This document shows, piece after piece, positions 50,327 to 59,080 of a stretch of 59,080 bases of DNA; within the stretch, counting starts at the first letter, position 1; each line of letters starts with the position of its first letter. A program made the position numbers and the translations under genes. The notes beneath the pieces were generated by a model, which saw only the letters and a program-made list of their open reading frames with translations, ran no database searches and was not told where the DNA came from. This DNA is from Saprolegnia diclina VS20 (Eukaryota; Oomycota; Saprolegniomycetes; Saprolegniales; Saprolegniaceae), in assembly GCF_000281045.1 (NCBI RefSeq), contig NW_008246144.1, forward strand, positions 179,156 to 238,235, given 5' to 3'.

Positions 50327-52111
50327 ATGGACTGGTTCCTTCGCTACTGGACGATCACGGTGCCGAGCAAGACGCCGTTCGAGGTCGCGGGCGAGCTCTG
50401 GCTCTTCACGTTTCCGTCGCCGTGCGGCAACGGCGAGCTCATGACGTGGCGCGGCCTCCGCTTCCACCGCTGGCACGTGCTACTGGCGACCTTCTTGACG
50501 CAGTTTGTTTGCGGCTTGCTCTACGCGTACATGAACCTCGCCGGTACGCTCGAGCTCCTCTTCTTCAAGACGGTCACGGTCGAGCACGTCGCGACCACGT
50601 ACGGCGAGATCGTCGGTTGCGGCTTCCTCGGCGTCGTTGGCGCCATCGTCGGTCCGGCTCTGGAGCGCCGCCAGCCGCGCGTCGGCATGATGATCGGCAG
50701 CGTCTTCTTCTTGATGGGCCTCGTCTTCAGCCACATTGCGGTGCTCGTCGAGTCGTACTGGTTTTTCATCCTCGGGTACGGCTCGTGCATCGGCATTGGC
50801 ACGATCCTCCTCATGCTCTCGTCCTTCTCGACCGCGCAGAAATGGTACCCCGACTACCGTGGCATCGCGATCGGAGTCACGTGCTCGGGCTTTGGCGTCG
50901 GCTTCTCGGGCTGGGCCGTCCTCTTCCTCGCGCACCTTGGCAAGGACAACAGCGTCAACACGGCGCCCTTGTATTCGATCTTTCTCATGGCCCTCGCGCT
51001 CTCCGGCCCGATCCTTGTCTTGAGCACGGTCGTCATGCGGTCGCCGCCGCCCATGTACATTGTGAACGGCCTCGACGTGCACTGCATCGCGGTCGACACT
51101 AACCTCCCGGGCGCCGGCTTTGTGCAAGAAGAGTACCTCGACTGCGGCATGACGCTCGTCAACTACGACGCGATGCGCGCCGCGTCGCCGGGCACGCAGA
51201 GCTACTACTACCAGCAGGTGAAGGCGCTCTCGCTGCTCCAGTGCATCATGTCGACGGACTTTCTTCTCCTCTTCATCGCGTTCGCGGCCTCAGTGGCGCC
51301 CAACATCGCCTTCTCGCCGCGCCTCGTGGACATCACGGCCGCCATCTTCACGCACGACGACACGGTCGCCACGTACGCGGTGGCGCAGAACACGGTGATC
51401 GCGACGGTCGTCGGCCGCCTCATTGCGCCGAGCATGTCGGACGTCCTCATCCGCGTCTTCTACATCAACCCCGCGTTCGCGCGCAAGATCGCCTTCATGT
51501 TCTTCGTCGGCGCTGAGTGCATCACGATCCTCCGCCTCCAGCAGGCCATCGAAGCGCGCAACTTTGCGCAGTACGAGTGGTGCACGACGATCCTCGCGTT
51601 CACGTGCGGCTGCGGCTTTGCGACGATCCCGTGCTTCCTCATCGACTTGTACGGCGTCTACAACATGGGCACCATGTACGGCTTGATCATCACGAGCTGC
51701 TCGCTCGGCATCGTCCTCATCGGGTTCGCCTCGGCCAACACGGCGCTCATCAACCCAGTCGTGCTCGTCGACCACCTCGCCTTCATGGGCTACTGGCTCA
51801 TTGCCTCGTGGTTCCTCATGTGGCTCGTGCGCACGAGCAGCGACGACCGGTTCTTCCCCGGGTACCAGATCACGCTCTTCAACAAGGTGCTCGTCCAGAT
51901 CCCGTTCGAGTCCCTCAAAGACTCGATGACGGTCATCTTACCCGAGCACGACCTCTCGAGCCCGCTGCACCAGCGCGCCGCGTCCTTCTACCAGTGGGAG
52001 AGCCACGACGAGGTGCGCGACTCGACCGACGAGTACGGCGAGCCCAAGCTCGTCTCGCTCTTCGACCCACGCAGCATGGACCCGACGCCGTCGCGCCCCG
52101 TGGCCATCTGA
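50327..52111 (+). CDS. MFS transporter F, intronless member
   Basis: Single exon, 594 residues, starting MDWFLRYWTITVPSKT. It has ERRQPRVGM, QKWYPDYRG, VNGLDVHCIAVDT, YYQQVKALSLLQC, FYINPAFARK (Ile in place of Ala) and DLYGVYNMGTMYG, so it pairs with E within the subfamily. The intron shared by A-E after the TM5 Gly is exactly absent: ILGYGSCIG reads through where E has ILG|YGVLVG. An upstream in-frame ATG is rejected because the core promoter lies between it and this start. Presumed solute permease, substrate unknown. Confidence 0.88.
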   Translation: MDWFLRYWTITVPSKTPFEVAGELWLFTFPSPCGNGELMTWRGLRFHRWHVLLATFLTQFVCGLLYAYMNLAGTLELLFFKTVTVEHVATTYGEIVGCGFLGVVGAIVGPALERRQPRVGMMIGSVFFLMGLVFSHIAVLVESYWFFILGYGSCIGIGTILLMLSSFSTAQKWYPDYRGIAIGVTCSGFGVGFSGWAVLFLAHLGKDNSVNTAPLYSIFLMALALSGPILVLSTVVMRSPPPMYIVNGLDVHCIAVDTNLPGAGFVQEEYLDCGMTLVNYDAMRAASPGTQSYYYQQVKALSLLQCIMSTDFLLLFIAFAASVAPNIAFSPRLVDITAAIFTHDDTVATYAVAQNTVIATVVGRLIAPSMSDVLIRVFYINPAFARKIAFMFFVGAECITILRLQQAIEARNFAQYEWCTTILAFTCGCGFATIPCFLIDLYGVYNMGTMYGLIITSCSLGIVLIGFASANTALINPVVLVDHLAFMGYWLIASWFLMWLVRTSSDDRFFPGYQITLFNKVLVQIPFESLKDSMTVILPEHDLSSPLHQRAASFYQWESHDEVRDSTDEYGEPKLVSLFDPRSMDPTPSRPVAI

Positions 52112-52559
52112 GCATGCCATCGACCTCGTCTTGTCTAGTCCTTTCTATTGATTTTGTAATGCCAAGCGGTTGCAGCTTTGCGGTGTGGGCAGGGGTAGGG
52201 TAACTCAGGTCGCATGGAGGTGTTGCGGCGGTTTGACACTAGCAGCGCTAAAATGACTCTAGTCGCATGCACTCAACCAGTAGATGACTAAAGCTCCTTC
52301 ATGCGCCGGCTTCGTGCGCGCAGCTGCCGAGTAGCGGGATCTGGTGCATGTTTGAGTCAGTTTTGAGAAATATCTCTAGCATCATACGGTTTAGAGGCTA
52401 TCTAGTTTTATTCTTTGGATGGATGGATGTTTTATCGGTGGGTTTTTGGTCCAGAAATGGAGACAGTAGTGATAATTGCATGTATCTAGAGACGGTTTTG
52501 AAAGCATTTTAACTGCAGCTTCAACCTGGATCTGCAGTTGCCGATTTGCCAGCAGCAGC
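52112..52559. other. Intergenic region upstream of the GFRP gene
   Basis: About 450 bp, AT-richer in its second half, with a GGATGGATGGATG run near 52420. It holds the 3' flank of transporter F and the GFRP promoter. No other gene is seen. Confidence 0.4.
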
Positions 52560-52944
52560 ATGTACCTTCTCGTGAGCACCGAAGTGACCGTGACGACGGG
52601 TACGACGGTCGCCTTATGCAGGACGCTCGTCACTCATGACGACCATAGGCCCGACGATCGTCGGCGACGAAGCCTCCGACCCCGAGCTCATGCAGGTAAT
52701 ACGTCCATATCATGCGGGACCAACGATCCTCTGTAGACGCTGGGCGCGCGCCTCGTGCAGGCCAAGTGCCAAACCTACAAGTACGTTGCGGCGCCGTGGC
52801 GTGTGTTGATGGCGGCGTAGGCACTATACCGTCTCGGCGCCACCACGATCGGTGCTCGACAAGCTCGAGCGCCTCGGGTTTGAGATCTGCGGCATGAGCG
52901 GCCTCGGCCAATCCATCGTCTGGACTATGCGCAAGTGCTCGTAG
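52560..52944 (+). CDS. GCHFR: GTP cyclohydrolase I feedback regulatory protein (GFRP)
   Basis: Four very short exons, 52560-52599, 52649-52695, 52737-52780 and 52821-52944, with introns of 49, 41 and 40 bp, give exactly 84 residues, the length of mammalian GFRP. The frame shows the family segments in order: YLLVST at the N terminus, GPTIVGDEASDPELMQ, LGA, then VLDKLERLGFEICGMSG and GQSIVW near the C terminus. GFRP is a homopentamer that binds GTP cyclohydrolase I and mediates feedback inhibition by tetrahydrobiopterin and activation by phenylalanine in animals. Here it implies a regulated pterin pathway. All splice sites are GT...AG with TAG acceptors and keep frame. No single exon is long enough for a simple frame search to find. 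Confidence 0.9.
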
Positions 52945-53187
52945 CTCTCTCGCCGAGCAATTGCGAGCCTTTCATTGAATAGTAGTGTTTTGTCTTGTCG
53001 CCGCCTCCTACAGCGCTCTCATACCCGACTCGGTTTCTGCTTGGGCTCTGGTCTCTTGCTGGCGCTCTGGTCGCCGCTGCTGCCAGCACCAGCAGCAAAT
53101 GCTGCAGCCCGAGGGCAACACTAAAACCGTGCATTGATCCGGATACGCTCCGGAACCCGTCGCGACGCCAAAGATCATTCTTTGCCG

Positions 53188-55253
53188 ATGGCCGATAGCC
53201 CAAGCGGCCCGACGTCCGACGATGCTCCGCCCTGGTCTCCGTCGACGGCCGTCGACGCGCCGCCAAGTGCTGCATCGACCGTGCTGGATGCGCCGCCGAT
53301 AGCAGTATTGGTCTCGCCCGCTGCGCCGCTGCAGCTGCCGACCGCGCTGTCGCCCTCCTCGGTCTCGCACCGCCACCCGCACGACACATACGCGGTGATC
53401 ACGCCCGTGAGCTCGCCCAAGCGATTGTCTGTCTCGAGCGCGCCGGCGGCAGAGCCAGCGCCAGCGGCGTCAACGTCGCCACGTCGTCCGCACTTGAACT
53501 TGAACCTCTCAGCGGTCGGCGTCGCCCGCCCGACGAGCGCCCGCGCCCTCGTGCCGTCGTCGAACGGGCGAATACGCAAGGTGACACGCGACATTGCGGC
53601 GCTGGACTTTCTCCAAAACATCCCGATGCTCTCCGAGTGCAGCCACCTCTCGGAGCACTCGCGCAAGCTCGGGCCGCTCTCGTCGCCTGACCACGACGCG
53701 CAGTCCCAAGAGTACCCGCTCGAGCTCGACGAGGTCGAGCAGTCGCTCGCGGGCCGGCGGCTGCCAGGGCCCGATTCGACTGTCGTCAACGTCTTGCCGC
53801 TCTTCCGGTACACATGCTTCAAGTGCTTGTCTCATGGGTCGCTAGGTATCGCTTGGCAACCAAGTACCCGGCTGCGTCTGCGGTCGTTCGTCGGTGGGAA
53901 GCCACAATGACAGAGAAGGGAGTTATCGACGGCCGCATCTTCCTCTCGAGCGGGAAAGGCTACCCTGTCGGCGTCTCGTCCGTCATCAAGGTAGAGGAAG
54001 CGGCTGCCAATGCCGCATATGCTCATACCACATACGTGTCTAGTACAATGGCACGGAGAAGGTCACGCGCGCAGGCGGGCGCAAGCGACTCCAGTCGATC
54101 ATGGTCAGCGCCGAGCCGTACGACTGGCGCGGCAAGTCCTACTTCCGCCTCCTCCACTCGACGTGGTCGCGCTGCGACAAGGACCGCGACAGCCAAGACA
54201 GCCACCCGATCGTGCCTCTGTACGACCCCAACTTTCTCGACAACCCCGAGTACGTTCCTCATGTTTCCTACATAAGTATCAATCTTTCAAATGCGCCAAG
54301 GTACCGCCAGGGGCGTCACAAGGACGTGATCCGCGGCGACCGCAAGGTGGGTCCTGTCGTGAGCAGTATCCTCCGCTTCGTCAAGCCCAACGACCTCAAA
54401 GAGGTTTTGTCACTGTTGAAAATGACATATCTTACGTAAAAAGTAGGAATTGAACAAACAATTTCGGGAAACGCACGTGTGGCTCGACGACTCGGAGCTC
54501 ACGTTGAGCAAGATCCGCAACCTCAAGCAAGAGGCGCTGGCGATGGGCAGCCGGACGCACCTCGACATCTCGACCATTGCGCTCGCGTGCGTCTACTTCG
54601 AAAAGCTCGTGCTCAGCAACGTATCTATCCACCATTGGATTGTATCGAGATGACTTTGGATAGTTTGTCCACAAAGCCAACCGCAAGCTGTACATGTCGG
54701 CGTGTCTCATCCTCGCGCTCAAGTTCAACGAGCCTCTCGTACGTGTGTATCCAACGATCCGAGTATCCATTGGATAATAGAACCGCGACGGGATTGTTTC
54801 CGTCATCAAGAAGCTGCTCGTGGAGATCGACCACGTGCACTCGCTGCCGTCCCGCGACGTGCTCACGGCCGAGTTTACCGTCTACGCGCAGCTCTCGTTT
54901 GCGCTGCACGTACCGCTGCAAGAGATTCAGGTTCAAAATCTTGCGATTTCTCGAAACTCAAAAGTCCTTAGCCGCATTTTGCGCGGCTGCTGCGCATGGT
55001 CGAGAGCAACCCGCGGCAGTACCTCGGCGAAGAGACCTTTACGATTTACTCCAAGCTCTTGCACGAAGAGAAGAGCTGGTACGACAGTGTCGCGGCCGCC
55101 GACCACTCGTACGCCGAGGACGACGACGAAGAAGAAGAGGAGGAAGACGGCACGGACCTCGAGGGCGCCGACGACGACGAGGCGCGGGACCATTCGTCGC
55201 TCTTTCCCTGGAACCGCGTGTCGTTTGCGCAATGGTGGAAGGACCGCACGTAA
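53188..55253 (+). CDS. CABLES-like cyclin-box protein
   Basis: Eight exons: 53188-53807, 53846-53990, 54044-54249, 54301-54403, 54447-54620, 54664-54738, 54781-54930, 54972-55253; introns 38-53 bp; 584 residues. The N-terminal 130 residues are Pro/Ser/Ala-rich. The rest follows animal CABLES1/2 in order: RDIAALDFLQNIPM, YDPNFLDNPE then GRHKDVI, FVKPNDLKEELNKQFRETHVW, LTLSKIRNLKQE, ALACVYFEKLVL, NRKLYMSACLILALKFNE and SRDVLTAEFTVYAQLSFAL, the last four making the cyclin fold. CABLES proteins link cyclin-dependent kinases to tyrosine kinases in animals. The acidic C-terminal run (EEEEEEDG region) is extra. The start ATG (MADSPSGP) lies in GCCGATGG; upstream sequence lacks coding character. Confidence 0.85.
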
Positions 55254-55308
55254 TACCTCGTCTTACATGGATTTTGTATCAAGATAGTATCAAGATGTAT
55301 GATGCAAA

Positions 55309-56814
55309 CTAGCTCGTCGTAGTGTCGCGGGGCGCATCGCTCTCGAGCGACGTCTTGTGCATGCTGGTGTCGAGAACGCGGGATGTTGGCGCTGGCTCGA
55401 ACGTGTAGGCGGACCCGCCGTGCTCGTAGGCGTCGAGCCCCGTAGCCTCGGCGTCGGCCGACACGCGGAGGAGGCCGAGCTTGGAGAGGAGGCCAAAGAG
55501 GAGGGTGCAGAAGCCGGCAACCCACGCGAAAATCGCCAGCACATACACGACCTGCGCCGCGAGCTGGTGGCCTTGGTGGCCGTCGCAGCGGTAAAAGACA
55601 CCGCACGAGCCGGACCCGACGGCCATGGCCACGCCTTTGCCCGAAGCGAAGAAGCCAGGCGCGAGGGCGCCGAGCGTGCCGCAGCCAAAGTGCACAGGGA
55701 TCGCGTCGACGACGTCGTCGATCTTGCAGCGCAGCACGAGCTTGGCGACGCCAACGTAGACGAGCGATGCGATGGCGCCGAGCGCGACGGCGCCTTCGGG
55801 CTCGATCACGGAGCAGCTGCCGGTGACCGAGACGCAGCCGGCGAGGATCCCGTTGTTGAACATGCAAACGTCCCACGACTTGGACCCGACGAGGCGGTCG
55901 AGGAGGACGGTGCAGACGCCGCCCATGCACGCGCCGAGCGTGAGGTTGACCGCGACCTTGGTCATCACGTGGCTCAAGTCCCCCCGGAGCGAGACCGTCG
56001 AGACGCAGTTGAAGCCGTACCAGCCAAACCAGAGAATGAGCGTTCCCATGCTTTGGTACAAAACCGACTGCTTCGGGAGCTCATCGTGGCTGCCGTCGCT
56101 GTGGAACCGCCCTTTGCGCGGCCCAAGAAAGATGCACCCGATGAGCGCCGAGATGCCCCCGAGCATGTGGATGCAGCCGCAGCCAGCAAAGTCGATGGTC
56201 CCGACCTCAAAGAGGCGGTCTTGGGGGGTTCGGAGCACGCTCGCCCACCCAGTCGTGGACCAGATCCAGTGGCCCGCGACCGGGTAGATGACGGCGCTCA
56301 CGCACAGCGTGTAGGCCAAGTAGGCGCCGAGCGTGATGCGTTCGGCGACTGCGCCCGAGAAAATGGTGACGGCGACGGCGGCGATCGCCCACTGGAAGAA
56401 CCAGTTGCCGTACTCGTAGCCTTCGTACGCCATGGGGATATCCGTGTGGAAGGTGTCGCCTTGGAGGAAGAAGCCCGTGCGACCGATGAAGACGTTGCCG
56501 TCGCCAAAGAGGAACGCGTACCCGACGGCGTAGAACGTGAGGCCCGTGAGGCAGAGGTCGCTAAGGTTGCGGAACAAAATGTGCTTGGTGTTCTTGACGC
56601 TGCAGCAGCCAATCTCGAGGAGGCCAAACCCAAGGAGCATGATGAAGACCATGACGCCGCCAAAGACGAGCCAGAGATTGTCGAGCGCGGCCGCCGACGC
56701 CACGTCGGACGCACACTTGGTCCCGACGCACGCGTTGGCCGTGAGTTTCTTGGAGAACGCGTCGAGCGACATGGTGGTCACGACGCCGTTGAGCGTCAGC
56801 GTCACCGAGTCCAT
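55309..56814 (-). CDS. Ammonium transporter (AMT/Mep family)
   Basis: Single exon, 501 residues, about 11 membrane spans. Family marks: LGFGLLEIGCCSVKNTKHIL in TM2, GAVAERITLGAYL, YPVAGHWIW, DFAGCGCIHMLGGISALIG with the first pore His, ILWFGWYGFNCVST, and IPVHFGCGTLGALAPGFF with the second pore His. These fit AMT channels of the land-plant/protist type that move ammonium or ammonia across the plasma membrane. An in-frame extension to 57009 lacks family similarity, so MDSVTLTLNG is the start. The C-terminal cytosolic tail is short. It is convergent with the CABLES-like gene (55 bp between stops). Confidence 0.9.
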   Translation of the reverse strand: MDSVTLTLNGVVTTMSLDAFSKKLTANACVGTKCASDVASAAALDNLWLVFGGVMVFIMLLGFGLLEIGCCSVKNTKHILFRNLSDLCLTGLTFYAVGYAFLFGDGNVFIGRTGFFLQGDTFHTDIPMAYEGYEYGNWFFQWAIAAVAVTIFSGAVAERITLGAYLAYTLCVSAVIYPVAGHWIWSTTGWASVLRTPQDRLFEVGTIDFAGCGCIHMLGGISALIGCIFLGPRKGRFHSDGSHDELPKQSVLYQSMGTLILWFGWYGFNCVSTVSLRGDLSHVMTKVAVNLTLGACMGGVCTVLLDRLVGSKSWDVCMFNNGILAGCVSVTGSCSVIEPEGAVALGAIASLVYVGVAKLVLRCKIDDVVDAIPVHFGCGTLGALAPGFFASGKGVAMAVGSGSCGVFYRCDGHQGHQLAAQVVYVLAIFAWVAGFCTLLFGLLSKLGLLRVSADAEATGLDAYEHGGSAYTFEPAPTSRVLDTSMHKTSLESDAPRDTTTS

Positions 56815-57132
56815 GCTGGTTCCGGTGGACGAGCAGGAAGGTGCAGATGCGAGAATGCAGCTATTTCCATCGGGAAGCAGCGACCCAAGATGACGTCTCG
56901 GCGGGTTGAAGTTGCACTTTCCGTCAGCCGTTTCAACTCGGATGTGGCGTCGATTTTGGGATGCGGCTCGGCCTCTCCTCGGAAGATATACGAGCATGGT
57001 CGGTCCCAACGCAGCACTGCGCCGATAGCGCTTGCTGGTTCTTGGACGCTAAGAAAGCTAAGCTTAGAGGTAATCGTGTTCATCTCGCGTCGTTCACTTC
57101 GACCGCGTCTTAAATAGTGTAGCTACAGCGTA
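56815..57132. other. Intergenic region upstream of the ammonium transporter
   Basis: About 320 bp with a GCTGCATTCTCGCATCT initiator-like string about 35 bases before the AMT start (read on the minus strand). No gene is seen. Confidence 0.4.
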
Positions 57133-58095
57133 TCAAATCCAAATGAACGACCCGTCGACTTCGGTGCGGCTGGCGCCGAGTCGCGTGTGCTGGAACGACG
57201 CGCTCATGCGGTCGGCTTCCTTGTACCACGACGACGCGATAAAGAAGTGCGGCTCGGCCGCCGGCGCGGCGACTGGCGCAGGGGGTAACACGGTCGTGGC
57301 TGGCGCAACGGTGGGCGACGGTCCGTCGTTGACGCTTGGCACGTCGCTAGCCGTTGTGTACTCCATGCGCGGGATAAAGATGTGGTGCGACGCACTGAGG
57401 CGGTCGGTCGCAAAGCGGTCGCGCGATATGACCTGCGAGGACGCCAGCTTGGGCGGCTCGGGCGTCGGCGGCGTCGACGTCACCTGCGGCTTGCTTTCGT
57501 GGATGGCAGGTCGGAAAAACTGCGTCGAAGCCGACCACCAGTTGGACGACACTGCCTCTGGCTTGGGCGGGCTCGGCTCACGCGTGAAGAGGGTGCGCAG
57601 CTTGTCAAAGACGCTCGTCGAGGCGGCGAGTTCTGGCTCCGTTTCGCGCGATGGTGTCCACTCTGGCGCATCATCCACTACATCGAGGTCGGTCATGTGT
57701 CCGTTGTCGTCTTCTTCGGGCTCGACGGCCACGATCTCGGGCGAGTAGTTGGGGCTTGTCGCAGGGATCGCGTGGTATATCTTGCTCGCTGCGTAGCCCC
57801 TGTCAACAACGGCGTGAAGGCGCAGGCACGACGCAGGCGCAGCGCGCAGGACGTCTGCGAGGGCATGCGGCGACTTGATCCACTCGACGACGGCCTCTTG
57901 GTCTGTCTCGACCGTTCGGCAGAGCACGAGCGGCAGTTCCGGCGCGACGCTCTGGAAGAGCTGGTCGAAGAAGACGAGGCCGACGTGGCCGAGGTAGGCG
58001 CCGTCGATGACCATGGGCAGCACGCTGCAGGATGCGGGGAAGGTCACGAGCACGACGCGGCCCAGCGACGCGGTCATTTGGCCTTCGCCGCCCAT
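57133..58095 (-). CDS. Unrecognised protein with possible N-terminal PB1-like domain
   Basis: Single exon, 320 residues. The first 100 residues are compact and end SCLRLHAVV. With the preceding acidic SPHALADVLRAAP stretch, this resembles a PB1 (ubiquitin-like) domain that mediates protein pairing; this is inference from pattern only. Residues 110-320 are low-complexity, rich in Pro, Ser, Thr and Glu, with several short W/F-containing islands (SSNWWSASTQFF, HHIFIPRM, HFFIASSWYKEADRMS) that look like conserved binding peptides in a disordered chain. No enzyme motif or membrane segment is present. The ATG at 58077 is an alternative start, and an upstream exon is possible. Confidence 0.6.
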   Translation of the reverse strand: MGGEGQMTASLGRVVLVTFPASCSVLPMVIDGAYLGHVGLVFFDQLFQSVAPELPLVLCRTVETDQEAVVEWIKSPHALADVLRAAPASCLRLHAVVDRGYAASKIYHAIPATSPNYSPEIVAVEPEEDDNGHMTDLDVVDDAPEWTPSRETEPELAASTSVFDKLRTLFTREPSPPKPEAVSSNWWSASTQFFRPAIHESKPQVTSTPPTPEPPKLASSQVISRDRFATDRLSASHHIFIPRMEYTTASDVPSVNDGPSPTVAPATTVLPPAPVAAPAAEPHFFIASSWYKEADRMSASFQHTRLGASRTEVDGSFIWI

Positions 58096-59080
58096 CGAGC
58101 ACGGTCAGTTGTAGAAATAAGCCAGCTGCGCGAGACAAGCGTCGGCTTACTTGGTCGTTGTATGAGGATACAAATGCCGAGTCTATTGGACCATCACTCG
58201 TTCCAAGACCCCGGTGTCCAGGCCGAATCATATCCATGAAAATGATCGGACCCCGGGGTATCCACTCGAGGATGAGAACGCCCAACATGTCGCTATCTTG
58301 TGATGGCGGTTCAAGCGCCGAGAACCACAAGAACGCAAGATGGCGGACGTGCCCGAAACGATGACGGTCTTTACTCCTCACTTGGTTGCGACTGAGCTAT
58401 CTAGTAGCATGGCACCGGGGCTTCAGACACGCGCGACCTTCTCGAATGTGCTCGTCTTCGGAACAAAAACCAGAAACCCGATTTTTGGCCGAGATATCGC
58501 AGTTGAAGTTCATCTTTTGTTGCCAGTGGCAATAAATATTAATACGTGCACGCACAAAGAGAGGCTTCCGTTGGTTTGGGCAATCACGTGTTGCAGTCGT
58601 GCCTCTACCCTGTAGCAAAACGTGCCGGAGCAGCGAGATTCGTCAAAATGTACATTTTACCTCGCCTACAAGTAAAAACGAATTCGCATCCTGGCATTTC
58701 AAAACGAATATTTCAAGCTCAAAGATATATAGTTTAGCGATGCTGCGATGGTTGGGGCCAAACGCACGCCGCAAGGACGTCGGGCCAGCTTCCGTGATGG
58801 CGTGTCGCGTACACGATCGATACTTTGATACCTTGACACAATTTCGTACATTTCTTCATTTTTTATCGTAGCGCCATGCCGTCCCAATCAGCGCGAGCTC
58901 GCCAACATTTTGCGTTTGAAAATGAAATTGCCAAGCCTTGGCCAAGTGGTTGAGGACACTCGAGTGAGTGGTCGTGTCGAGGCATCGAGGGTGGTGAGAC
59001 ACGATCCTAGACGCACGCCGAACTAAGATCGTAGTGCCATCTTAGCGGCACAACGCCAGGTCACTTGTCGACAACATCAC
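58096..59080. other. Right-end region without a recognisable gene
   Basis: About 985 bp. It includes the promoter of the 57133-58095 gene. AT-richer from about 58490 to 58870. No conserved frame, RNA gene or repeat is recognised; the window may stop before the next gene. Confidence 0.4.

Noticed and set aside
55357-57117. Plus-strand open frame of 586 codons opposite the ammonium transporter
   Set aside because: It is longer than the real gene but low-complexity (Ala, Arg, Glu, Asp, Val), and the minus strand carries every AMT motif. It is a bias-driven shadow frame.

Overview
The window looks like nuclear DNA of an oomycete, most likely a saprolegnialean water mould. This is inferred from: GC-rich genes packed on both strands; very short introns (about 38-58 bp, donors usually GTACG-like, acceptors TAG); two start regions that match the oomycete initiator/flanking promoter consensus (GCTCATTYYNCAWTTT) a few bases upstream of the ATG; and the protein families present. 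There is no sign of a bacterial operon, CRISPR array, rRNA gene or intact transposon. I assembled the exons by eye from reading frame, splice sites and comparison between paralogues. No database search was run.

Layout. 2.0-5.6 kb: a convergent pair of major facilitator (MFS) transporters. 6.6-8.7 kb: two related genes for small proteins, possibly beta-trefoil. 8.8-10.4 kb: a VC0807-like membrane protein, divergent from a small Mediator-like coiled-coil protein. 10.4-16.7 kb: four tandem amino-acid transporters (AAAP type). 17.3-19.0 kb: a PH domain / EF-hand / inorganic pyrophosphatase fusion. 20.3-22.6 kb: a helicase-associated-repeat protein and an alpha/beta hydrolase. 22.7-28.6 kb: three tandem ankyrin genes in which almost every exon is exactly one ankyrin repeat. 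28.8-37.7 kb: a PX-like/RING protein, an RCC1-repeat protein, a SpoU RNA methyltransferase, an ankyrin plus FYVE-like protein and a Vti1-type SNARE. 38.3-45.6 kb: two near-identical MFS genes in inverted orientation around an HPS3-like (BLOC-2) gene. 47.9-52.1 kb: two more MFS genes. 52.6-58.1 kb: an 84-residue homologue of the GTP cyclohydrolase I feedback regulatory protein (GFRP) in four tiny exons, a CABLES-like cyclin-box protein, an ammonium transporter and an unrecognised PB1-like protein.

Theme. Eleven of about 28 genes are solute transporters (six MFS of one subfamily, four AAAP, one AMT), which suits an osmotroph. Several others serve membrane traffic (Vti1 SNARE, HPS3, FYVE-like, PX-like). 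No single pathway joins the genes. The most notable points are the exon-per-repeat ankyrin family, the GFRP gene, the PH-EF-pyrophosphatase fusion, and the inverted MFS duplication whose near-identity stops part-way through the coding sequence.
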